Part shown: one piece after another, positions 56,215-64,000 of the stretch | Numbering within the stretch: the stretch's first letter is position 1 | Layout of the letters: the number at the start of each line of letters is the position of its first letter | From: Herbidospora cretacea | GTDB lineage: Bacteria > Actinomycetota > Actinomycetes > Streptosporangiales > Streptosporangiaceae | NCBI RefSeq assembly: GCF_001570605.1 | Contig: NZ_BBXG01000020.1 | Span: 62,001-126,000, forward strand | Direction: 5' to 3' | DNA length: 64,000 nt | The notes under the pieces: generated by a model | Seen by the model: the letters and a program-made list of their open reading frames with translations, nothing else | Database searches by the model: none | Told to the model about the DNA's origin: nothing | Program-made: the position numbers and the translations under genes

Positions 56215-56250
56215 GGCCGGTTCGCCCAGCTCTTCAGGAGGCACTCCGTC

Positions 56251-58242
56251 ATGCCCCAGCACACCCTGGCCCCCGACATACCTCCGGCCGACGACCTCGG
56301 GAGCGAACGCCGCCATCTCGACGAGTCGCGGGCGGCCCTGCGCGCGATGCGGGAGCACGCGAGCGCGCTGTCGTCCGACATGGCCGGCGACTGGGTCTCC
56401 CGGCAGGTGCTCCAGGGCCTGCTCGACCAGCGCGTCGCAGCCCTCGCCGACCATCCGGACACCCCCCTGTTCTTCGGCCGCCTCGACCGCGCCGCCGACG
56501 ACGATTTGCCGCCGATCCTGTACGTCGGCCGCCGGCACGTCCACGACGGCGGCGGCCGGGCGCTCGTCATCGACTGGCGCGCGCCCGTCTCCCGGGCCTT
56601 CTACCAGGCCAGCCCGGCCAAGCCGATGGGCGTCGACCGGCGCCGCCGGTTCGGCTACCAGGGCGGCCGGCTCACCGCGTTCGAGGACGAGGACCTCGCC
56701 CACGGCGGCGACCTCGGCCCCTCGCGCATCCTGACCGACGAGATCGAGCGCCCGCGCTCCGGCCCGATGCGCGACATCGTGGCCACGATCCAGCCCGACC
56801 AGGACGAGATCGTCCGCGCCGACCTCGGCGTGACCGTCTGCGTGCAGGGCGCGCCGGGCACCGGGAAGACGGCGGTGGGACTCCACCGCGCGGCCTATCT
56901 GCTCTTCACCCATCGCGAGAAATTGTCTCGCGCCGGAGTGATGATCGTGGGCCCGAACCGCGCGTTCCTCTCCTACATCTCCTCGGTCCTGCCCGCGCTC
57001 GGCGAGGTGAAGGTCGACCAGACGACCGTGGCCGGGATCCTGGGGGACCACGCGCACCCCGAGGACCCGGCGGTATCGGCCATCAAGGGTGACGCCCGGA
57101 TGGCCGCCGTGCTGAAGCGGGCGATGTGGCTTCATGTGGTGAAACCGGCCGAAGGGGTGCTGGTCACCAAGGGGGCGAACCGCTACCGGGTGGCCGACTA
57201 CGAGGTGCGCGAGATCGTGGCCTCGCTGCGCGGCACGACCCGCTACAACCCCGGCCGGGCGGCGCTGGCGCAGCGGCTCGCCCACCAGGTGCTGGTGCAG
57301 ATGGAGCGGCGCGGCGAGTCGCCCGACGACCGGGTGCAGGACGCCGTGGCGCGGTCGAAGTCGGTCAAGGGCGTGGTCGACCAGGTCTGGCCGAAGCTGG
57401 TGCCCGAGCAGGTGCTGTTCCGGCTGCTGTCGGACCCCGAGTTCCTGGCGCGGGCCGCCAAGACCGACCTGACCCCCGAGGAGCAGGCGGCGCTGGTGTG
57501 GGCGAAGCCGTACAAATCCCATCGGAGCGCGAAGTGGAGCGGCGCCGACGGGGCCCTGCTCGACGAGCTCGCCGACCTGATGGACCGCACCCCCTCCCAC
57601 GGCCACCTCGTGGTCGACGAGGCGCAGGACCTGTCGGAGATGCAGCTGCGCGCGCTGGGCCGCCGCTGCCGCACCGGCTCGGCGACCATCCTGGGCGACC
57701 TCGCGCAGGGCACCACCCCGTGGTCGGCCCGCTCGTGGACGGACGTGCTCACGCACCTGGGCTTCGCCGAGGGTCTGGTGACGGAACTGACCCTCGGCTT
57801 CCGCGTCCCGCGTGAGGTGCTCGACTACGCCGCCCGCCTGCTCCCCGGCATCGCCCCCGAGCTGGCCGCGCCACGCTCGCTGCGCCCCGGCGCGGGATCG
57901 TTGAGGCTGGTGGAGACCTCCGATGTCCTCGGGGGTGTGCGAGACGCCGTGGACGCGGCTGGCGAGGGTTCGGTGGGCGTCATCGTCCGCGACGCCGACG
58001 CGCAGACCGTCGCGACCGCTCTCGGCGCTCCCGTGCTGGGGCCCGACGGCGACGGCTCGAAGGTCCTCGTCGTCCCGGCGGGCCTGGCCAAGGGTCTGGA
58101 GTACGACCACGTCGTGGTGGTCGAACCGGCCGACATCGCCGAGGCCGAGACCCGGGGCATGGCCCGCCTCTACGTGGTCCTCACCCGAGCCGTCACCACC
58201 CTGACCGTGGTCCATGCCCGCCCCTTGCCGGAGGGCCTGTGA
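56251..58242 (+). CDS. HelD/HelR-type RNA polymerase recycling motor
   Basis: 663 aa SF1 (UvrD-like) NTPase. N-terminal coiled coil (SERRHLDESRAALRAMREHA), VIDWRAPVSRAFYQAS, Walker A VQGAPGTGKTAVGLHR (about residues 195-210), Walker B VVDEAQDLSEMQ, and GLAKGLEYDHVVVVEP with VVLTRAVTTL at the C-terminus. HelD-family proteins pull RNA polymerase off stalled complexes; the actinobacterial HelR form displaces rifamycins and gives resistance. Length and coiled coil fit HelR rather than UvrD. No RAE motif upstream, so constitutive expression is likely. Confidence 0.88.
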   Translation: MPQHTLAPDIPPADDLGSERRHLDESRAALRAMREHASALSSDMAGDWVSRQVLQGLLDQRVAALADHPDTPLFFGRLDRAADDDLPPILYVGRRHVHDGGGRALVIDWRAPVSRAFYQASPAKPMGVDRRRRFGYQGGRLTAFEDEDLAHGGDLGPSRILTDEIERPRSGPMRDIVATIQPDQDEIVRADLGVTVCVQGAPGTGKTAVGLHRAAYLLFTHREKLSRAGVMIVGPNRAFLSYISSVLPALGEVKVDQTTVAGILGDHAHPEDPAVSAIKGDARMAAVLKRAMWLHVVKPAEGVLVTKGANRYRVADYEVREIVASLRGTTRYNPGRAALAQRLAHQVLVQMERRGESPDDRVQDAVARSKSVKGVVDQVWPKLVPEQVLFRLLSDPEFLARAAKTDLTPEEQAALVWAKPYKSHRSAKWSGADGALLDELADLMDRTPSHGHLVVDEAQDLSEMQLRALGRRCRTGSATILGDLAQGTTPWSARSWTDVLTHLGFAEGLVTELTLGFRVPREVLDYAARLLPGIAPELAAPRSLRPGAGSLRLVETSDVLGGVRDAVDAAGEGSVGVIVRDADAQTVATALGAPVLGPDGDGSKVLVVPAGLAKGLEYDHVVVVEPADIAEAETRGMARLYVVLTRAVTTLTVVHARPLPEGL

Positions 58243-58314
58243 CCGGCCGGGAGACGCCCGCAGCCGGTGTCATGGCCTTCCCGCGCGGCCGGGCCTCATG
58301 ATTAGGGTGGTCGC

Positions 58315-58722
58315 ATGATCCGCACTGCCACCCCCTCCGACGTCGACGCACTGCTCGCCTTCTGGCTGGTCGCCGCCGAGAACACCGACCGGCACGACGA
58401 CCCGGCGAAGGTGCGCGCGCTCATCGAGCGCGACCCCGAGGCCCTGCTCGTGTACGAACTCGACGGCGCCATCGCGGGCACGGTCATCGCGGGCTGGGAC
58501 GGCTGGCGCGCCCACCTCTACCGGCTCGCGGTCGCGCCCGAGGCGCGCCGTCAGGGCGTCGCGCGGCAGCTCATCGCCGCGGCGGAGGACCGCTTCAGAG
58601 CGTTCGGCGCCTTCCGCGCCGACGCGATGGTCCTGAACGCCAACACCGACGCCCACCTCGCCTGGACCGCCACCGGCTACAAGGCCCAGGACGACTGCGC
58701 CCGCTGGGTGCGGCCCCTGTAG
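58315..58722 (+). CDS. GNAT-family N-acetyltransferase
   Basis: 135 aa. GNAT motif A RLAVAPEARRQGVARQLIAAAEDRF (acetyl-CoA pyrophosphate loop RRQGVA), motif B region DAMVLNANTDAHLAWTATGYKAQ. One-domain cytosolic acetyltransferase; substrate unknown. It resembles YpeA/RimI-like proteins. Convergent with groEL2, separated by a shared terminator. Confidence 0.85.
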   Translation: MIRTATPSDVDALLAFWLVAAENTDRHDDPAKVRALIERDPEALLVYELDGAIAGTVIAGWDGWRAHLYRLAVAPEARRQGVARQLIAAAEDRFRAFGAFRADAMVLNANTDAHLAWTATGYKAQDDCARWVRPL

Positions 58723-58749
58723 GGGCTCGTACACCCGGAAACAGAAGAA

Positions 58750-58775
58750 GGCGGGCCCCGGGAACGGGGACCGCC
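58750..58775. terminator. Bidirectional terminator between GNAT gene and groEL2
   Basis: 11-bp stem with one mismatch (58750-58760 with 58765-58775), GGAA tetraloop; TTAT follows on the plus strand and CTTCTT on the minus strand. Confidence 0.8.
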
Positions 58776-58797
58776 TTATCTGTGGTGCGGGATGGAC

Positions 58798-60576
<1,779 letters not shown>

Positions 60577-60603
60577 TTAGCACTCTCCCCCGGCGAGTGC
60601 AAG
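60577..60603. promoter_or_regulatory. CIRCE element 2 with overlapping groEL2 promoter
   Basis: TTAGCACTC, 9-bp spacer, GAGTGCAAG, near-consensus. On the minus strand TTGCAC (60602-60597), 17 bp, TAAACA (60579-60574) forms a promoter inside the element, so HrcA binding would block polymerase directly. Confidence 0.88.
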
Positions 60604-60646
60604 CCGACGGCCGGGCGACCGGCCTCCACCAGCGGGGACAGAAGAA

Positions 60647-60677
60647 GAGCCCGGTCCGCAGGCTGCGGACCGGGCTC
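60647..60677 (-). terminator. Terminator of the cold-shock gene
   Basis: Perfect 13-bp stem (60647-60659 with 60665-60677), 5-base loop, followed on the minus strand by TTCTTC. Confidence 0.85.
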
Positions 60678-60720
60678 CACGTCGTTGGGGGTCGTGGGGG
60701 TTGATTACTGCAGATAGGGA

Positions 60721-60921
60721 TCAGACGGTCCGGACAGCCTCCGCCTGCGGGCCCTTCTGTCCCTGGGTGATGTCGAACTCGACACGCTGGCCCTGCTCCA
60801 GGGCCTTGTAGCCGTCCATCATGATTGCCGAGTAATGGACGAAAACGTCCTTACCACCGTCTACCGCGATGAAGCCGTAGCCCTTGTCCGCGTTAAACCA
60901 TTTGACGGTGCCCTGCGCCAC
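60721..60921 (-). CDS. CspA-family cold-shock protein
   Basis: 66 aa: [21 protein letters not shown]1 KGYGFI, RNP2 [19 protein letters not shown], ending AEAVRTV; the standard one-domain RNA chaperone. GTG at 60921 with AGGAG 7 bases upstream is the start; the open frame to 60999 is leader sequence. Own promoter and a leader of about 100 nt, own terminator. Confidence 0.95.
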   Translation of the reverse strand: MAQGTVKWFNADKGYGFIAVDGGKDVFVHYSAIMMDGYKALEQGQRVEFDITQGQKGPQAEAVRTV

Positions 60922-61060
60922 TTTCCGACTCCTCTTGCTGGGCCTGGCGACGGACCCGCCCATTCCACCGCTGGTCCGTGACCTTTCGAGCCGGAACACT
61001 GATGTTCTCCCCGGCTACGTCGATCGTTCTCGACCATACACATGGCAAGGCGTGGGACAA
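60922..61060 (-). promoter_or_regulatory. Promoter and long 5' leader of the cold-shock gene
   Basis: TTGTCC (61060-61055), 16 bp, TATGGT (61038-61033) on the minus strand give a leader of about 105 nt. Long structured leaders control cspA-type mRNAs. Beyond it, 61061-61208 is AT-rich and holds no gene I can support. Confidence 0.45.
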
Positions 61061-61208
61061 CAGAGTCAATCGACCCCTGACTTGTAGTCGTTCGCCCAAA
61101 GCGAGAGGGCTTCTTTTTCGGTTAGAGATTGGTTGGTTGAGAATTGCACCATATGCCATGGCACTCATTAAGCTTCGATAACGATAGAAGTGCAGGTAAA
61201 CATAGAAA

Positions 61209-61237
61209 CACCCACGCACTGTAGGAGTACGTGGGTG
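61209..61237 (-). terminator. Terminator of the thrC-cysO operon
   Basis: CACCCACG (61209-61216) pairs with CGTGGGTG (61230-61237), inner ACT/AGT pairs; TGTTTCT follows on the minus strand. It starts 20 bp after the cysO stop. Confidence 0.75.
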
Positions 61238-61256
61238 CGGGAAAGGCTGCGGAAGG

Positions 61257-61532
61257 TCACCCTCCGGCTACGGCGGGGATCACCGAAATCTGTACTCCGT
61301 CAGGGGTGGGAGTGTCCAAACCTTCGGAGAATCGGACGTCCTCTTCTCCGACGTAGACGTTGACAAAACGCCGGACCTTGCCCGATTCGTCGAGGATCCT
61401 GGCCCCGATCCCCGGGTAGTCGGCGTCGAGTTTGGCGAAGACCTCGCGCAGCGTCGCGCCCTCGCCGACGACCTCCGAGGCACCCCCGGTGTACGTCCGC
61501 AGAATCGTCGGAATGCGCACAGATACACTCAT
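61257..61532 (-). CDS. cysO: CysO-type sulfur-carrier protein (MoaD/ThiS fold)
   Basis: 91 aa ubiquitin-fold carrier. It reads SVRIPTILRTYTGGASEV, RRFVNVYVGEEDVRFSEGL, and ends VIPAVAGG; these blocks match Mycobacterium tuberculosis CysO (which I recall as IPTILRPHTGG ... HRFVNIYVNDEDVRF ... ILPAVAGG) much better than MoaD or ThiS. The C-terminal Gly-Gly is adenylated and thiocarboxylated by a MoeZ-type enzyme, and the thiocarboxylate donates sulfur to a PLP enzyme. In M. tuberculosis the partner is CysM; here the neighbour is the threonine-synthase-like gene, 23 bp upstream. AAGGG 7 bases before the ATG. Confidence 0.85.
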   Translation of the reverse strand: MSVSVRIPTILRTYTGGASEVVGEGATLREVFAKLDADYPGIGARILDESGKVRRFVNVYVGEEDVRFSEGLDTPTPDGVQISVIPAVAGG

Positions 61533-61555
61533 TGTTAACCCTTCTCGACGAACAG

Positions 61556-62800
61556 TTAGTTGGCGAAAGCCGTGCGGAAGGCGTCCAGCGAGGGCCGGAT
61601 GACCGCCGAGGGGCGGGCCTCCGCCTGCACGGCGTCGAGGGTCTTGAGCCCCTCGCCCGTGTTGAGGACCACCGTGGTGGCGTCGGGGTCGATGACCCCG
61701 GCCTCCGTGAGCTTGCGCAGCACGCCCACCGTCACGCCCCCGGCGGTCTCGGCGAACACGCCCTCGGTGCGGGCCAGCAGCCGGATCGCGGCGACGATCT
61801 CGGGGTCGGTGACGTCCTCCACGGCCCCGCCGGTCCGCCGGGCGATGTCGAGCACGTAGGGCCCGTCGGCCGGGTTGCCGATGGCCAGCGACTTGGCGAT
61901 CGTGTCCGGCTTCACCGGGCGGACGACGTCGTGCCCGGCCTTGTAGGCGGCCGACACCGGGGAGCAGCCCTCGGCCTGCGCCCCGAAGATCTTGTAGGGG
62001 GTGTCCTCGACCAGGCCGAGCGCGATGAGCTCCTTGAAGCCCTTGTCGATCTTGGTGAGCTGGGAGCCCGAGGCGATCGGGATGATGATCTGCTCGGGGA
62101 TCCGCCAGCCGAGCTGCTCGGCGATCTCGTAGGCCAGGGTCTTGGAGCCCTCGGCGTAGTAGGGCCGCAGGTTCACGTTGACGAAGCCCCACTTCTCGCC
62201 CAGCGGGTCGCCGATGAGCTCGGAGCAGAAGCGGTTGACCTCGTCGTAGGAGCCCTCGATGCCGACGAGCCTGCCGCCGTACACGCTGGCGACGACGATC
62301 TTGGCCTCTTCGAGGTTCGACGGGATGAACACGCACGAGTCGAGCCCGGCCCGCGCGGCGGCCGCGCCGACGGCGCCGGCCAGGTTCCCGGTCGAGGAGC
62401 AGGAAAGGGTTGTGAACCCGAAGTTACGGGCCGCCTCAACGGCGATCGACACCACGCGGTCCTTGAACGAGTGGGTCGGGTTGCCGGAGTCGTCCTTCAC
62501 GTAGAGCTCGCGGAGGCCGAGCTCGGCGCCGAGGTTCCCGGCGCGGTGGAGCTTGGTCCAGCCGGGCTGGAGGTTGGGCTTGTCGGCGACGTTCGCCGGC
62601 ACGGGCAGCAGGGCCCGGTAACGCCAGATGTTGGCCGGACCGGCGGCGATGTCCTCGCGGCTGACGGTCCCGAAGTCGTACGCCACCTCAAGTGGCCCGA
62701 AACAGTCCTGACAGGCGAAGATCGGACCGAGGTCGTAACGGGCGCCGCACTCCCGGCAGGAGAGGGCGACGGCGGGTCCGAAGTCGTGCTGAAGCGCCAT
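61556..62800 (-). CDS. thrC: Threonine synthase-like PLP enzyme
   Basis: 414 aa. An N-terminal rubredoxin-like zinc ribbon (CRECGARYDLGPIFACQDC) is followed by a fold-type II PLP domain: SGNPTHSFKDRVV with the PLP Lys, SCSSTGNLAGAVGAAAARAG, IPIASGSQLTKIDKG, and AETAGGVTVGVLRKL. Threonine synthase converts O-phosphohomoserine to threonine. The ribbon form is usual in actinobacteria and archaea. Unusual features are the SAM riboswitch in its leader and the CysO gene behind it, which hint at a link with sulfur amino acids. ATG at 62800 preceded by GGGAAAGG. Confidence 0.88.
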   Translation of the reverse strand: MALQHDFGPAVALSCRECGARYDLGPIFACQDCFGPLEVAYDFGTVSREDIAAGPANIWRYRALLPVPANVADKPNLQPGWTKLHRAGNLGAELGLRELYVKDDSGNPTHSFKDRVVSIAVEAARNFGFTTLSCSSTGNLAGAVGAAAARAGLDSCVFIPSNLEEAKIVVASVYGGRLVGIEGSYDEVNRFCSELIGDPLGEKWGFVNVNLRPYYAEGSKTLAYEIAEQLGWRIPEQIIIPIASGSQLTKIDKGFKELIALGLVEDTPYKIFGAQAEGCSPVSAAYKAGHDVVRPVKPDTIAKSLAIGNPADGPYVLDIARRTGGAVEDVTDPEIVAAIRLLARTEGVFAETAGGVTVGVLRKLTEAGVIDPDATTVVLNTGEGLKTLDAVQAEARPSAVIRPSLDAFRTAFAN

Positions 62801-62816
62801 GAAGCGAGGCCTTTCC

Positions 62817-62951
62817 CTCATCTTCGCCTGCGACCGCCTTGATCACAGGCCGGAATTGGCACCTGTTCCGACCGGCCTCGCCCCGTGGCGAGATGAGTCG
62901 GAATGGTTGCCGGGGCTTCGCAGGGCCGGTCCCTCCACCCCTCTGGATGAG
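62817..62951 (-). promoter_or_regulatory. SAM-I (S-box) riboswitch before thrC-cysO
   Basis: Reading the minus strand from 62951: CTCATC (P1 5' strand), CCAGAGGGGTGGAGGGACC, GGCCC, GAAGCCCCGGCAACC, then AGGTGCCAATTCC and the P4 hairpin GCCTG...CAGGC, closing with GATGAG (62822-62817). All hallmark S-box core segments are present in order. The closing P1 strand runs straight into GAGGGAAAGG, the ribosome binding site of thrC, so SAM binding should block translation. Confidence 0.92.
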
Positions 62952-63009
62952 CAATATTCAGTTGTCCACAAAACTGTACCTCGGGTGGCTCAGAGTCCGA
63001 ATCGGCGTC

Positions 63010-63570
63010 TCATCTACCGAGATATCCGTCTCCGAGGGAGGCCTGGATGTGCTTCCTGGCCTGGTGGATGCGGCTCTTGGCGGTGCCGAGCGGGATGCCG
63101 AGCTGCGCGGCGATGTCGGAGTAGTCGAGCTGGACGATGTCGCAGAGCACCAGCGCGCGGGCCAGGTCGGGCTTCTCGGCCTCCAGCGCCTCGATCGCGT
63201 CGAGCAGGTCGAGCCGGGCGCCGGCGATCACGCTGACCCGGTGGGGGTCGGGCCGCTGCTCGGCCAGGTCGTCGCTCGACTGCTCGGCCGAGCGGCGCTT
63301 GAGGGTGCGGTAGGTGGTGCGGGCGCAGTTGGCGGTCACGATGTGGAGCCAGGTGGAGAACCGCGAGCGGCCCTCGAAGCGGCCGATGTTGCGGGCCACC
63401 GCGAGCAGGGTGTCCTGACAGGCCTCTTCGGCGTCCTGGCGGTAGGGAAGCAGGCGTTCGCAGTGGCGCAGCACGTCGGGCTCGACACGGCGCAGCAGCT
63501 CGCCGAGGGCGACGTGGTCGCCGGTCGCGGCGGTGCGGGCCAGTTCCTCGGTGGTCTCGTCAAGCGGCAT
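63010..63570 (-). CDS. ECF-type RNA polymerase sigma factor
   Basis: 186 aa. Sigma-2: LLPYRQDAEEACQDTLLAVARNIGRFEGRSRFSTWLHIVTANCAR (about residues 40-85); sigma-4: ALVLCDIVQLDYSDIAAQLGIPLGTAKSRIHQARKHI (about 140-178) with the HTH. No sigma-3 domain, typical ECF. No anti-sigma gene in the window on the downstream side; the upstream side is the start of otsA in the other direction. Signal and regulon unknown. Confidence 0.93.
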   Translation of the reverse strand: MPLDETTEELARTAATGDHVALGELLRRVEPDVLRHCERLLPYRQDAEEACQDTLLAVARNIGRFEGRSRFSTWLHIVTANCARTTYRTLKRRSAEQSSDDLAEQRPDPHRVSVIAGARLDLLDAIEALEAEKPDLARALVLCDIVQLDYSDIAAQLGIPLGTAKSRIHQARKHIQASLGDGYLGR

Positions 63571-63666
63571 TGACTGCCCCGATTCTTCGGCGGCCGGGGG
63601 TTTCCTGACATCCTATTGTCGACGACGTCTTTTCTTAGTCCTCCGGCCATCTGGGGTGTGCCCACC

Positions 63667-64000
63667 GTGAGTTCAACGCTGATCGCCTCCAATCGCGGCC
63701 CCGTCTCGTTCATCCTCTCGGACGACGGCGCGCTGACGATGCGGAGAGGCGGCGGCGGTCTGGTGTCCGGTTTGTCAGAAGTGGCCGGTGGTGAAGACCA
63801 CCTCTGGGTGTGCGCCGCGCTCACCGACGGCGACCGCAGCGCCGTCCGGGTGGCGCCCGAGGGCCGCATCGACCGCGCGGGTTACGACACCGGGCCGGTA
63901 CGCATGCTCGACATCCCCCCGGCCGTCTTCCACCGGGCCTACAACGCGGTCGCCAACTCCACCCTGTGGTTCGTCGGCCACCTGCTCTACAACACCGCGT
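63667..64000 (+). CDS. otsA: Trehalose-6-phosphate synthase OtsA (GT20), 3' truncated
   Basis: First 111 codons. ASNRGPVSFI and GGGGLVSGLSEVA are the GT20 N-terminal nucleotide-sugar loop; LWFVGHLLYNTA matches the LWP-HYL region of OtsA. It joins UDP- or ADP-glucose and glucose-6-phosphate to trehalose-6-phosphate, an osmolyte and spore reserve pathway. GTG 63667 lies 10 bases after GGGG; a GTG at 63658 in the same frame adds three residues. The gene runs out of the window. Confidence 0.88.
   Translation, partial: MSSTLIASNRGPVSFILSDDGALTMRRGGGGLVSGLSEVAGGEDHLWVCAALTDGDRSAVRVAPEGRIDRAGYDTGPVRMLDIPPAVFHRAYNAVANSTLWFVGHLLYNTA

Noticed and set aside
56215-56250. Rifamycin-associated element before helR
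   Set aside because: No inverted repeat of the known form could be found by eye.
60922-60999. 26-residue N-terminal extension of the cold-shock protein
   Set aside because: AGGAG is placed 7 bases before GTG 60921, and the family starts there.

Overview
The window is high-GC DNA (roughly 70 percent or more by eye) from a mycelial or soil actinomycete. Indicators are abundant GTG starts, coupled ATGA/GTGA stop-start overlaps, CBM2-tagged secreted polysaccharide hydrolases, actinobacteria-restricted families (DUF3027, DUF2530, SCO7613-like, sacsin-type ATPase, paired dynamin-like GTPases, HelR), a CIRCE-controlled groEL2 and a CysO-type sulfur carrier. I see no phage, IS transposase, rRNA, tRNA or CRISPR. 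The family Streptosporangiaceae is a reasonable guess but the sequence alone does not prove it.

Layout: 1-6.4 kb holds a truncated GH5-like protein, a ketopantoate reductase, a leaderless SGNH esterase with CBM2, an alpha/beta hydrolase facing a GntR-TetR fusion regulator, an orphan KdpE-like regulator and an EF-hand protein. 6.5-14.4 kb holds a sarcosine-oxidase-like flavoenzyme back to back with an IclR regulator, then a homogentisate operon (hmgA, unknown gene, fahA), an L,D-transpeptidase lipoprotein and an NfeD/SPFH membrane pair. 14.4-19.2 kb holds a Fic protein with a perfect palindrome in its promoter and two dynamin-like GTPases. 19.2-29.9 kb is a signalling and efflux region: a seven-gene operon (MacA-like adaptor, ATPase, permease, anchored protein, response regulator, kinase, lipoprotein), a divergent second adaptor, a VapBC module, an RHH protein, and a second paralogous two-component system.

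30-38.5 kb holds an LhgO-like oxidase, a large multispanning protein, a propeller protein, an aldo/keto reductase flanked by a 121-bp inverted repeat, and a MarR/MFS pair. 38.5-42.5 kb holds a GH10 xylanase with a readable promoter and operators, and a purine permease. 42.5-51.6 kb holds a methyltransferase/sacsin ATPase/DUF3027 operon, an MFS protein, a CSD protein, a HAD hydrolase, a TetR regulator and a HAAS protein. 51.6-58.7 kb holds nucleic-acid machinery: a helicase-associated protein with XPB, then HelR, and a GNAT enzyme. 58.8-64 kb holds groEL2 with two CIRCE elements, a cold-shock gene with a long leader, a SAM-riboswitch-controlled thrC-cysO operon, an ECF sigma factor and the start of otsA.

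The two most interesting signals are the conserved-looking unknown protein that sits where maleylacetoacetate isomerase is needed in the homogentisate operon, and the threonine-synthase-like PLP enzyme paired with a CysO-type thiocarboxylate carrier under a SAM-I riboswitch, which suggests a sulfur-transfer role. Functional calls are from motif reading and family memory; no database search was run.
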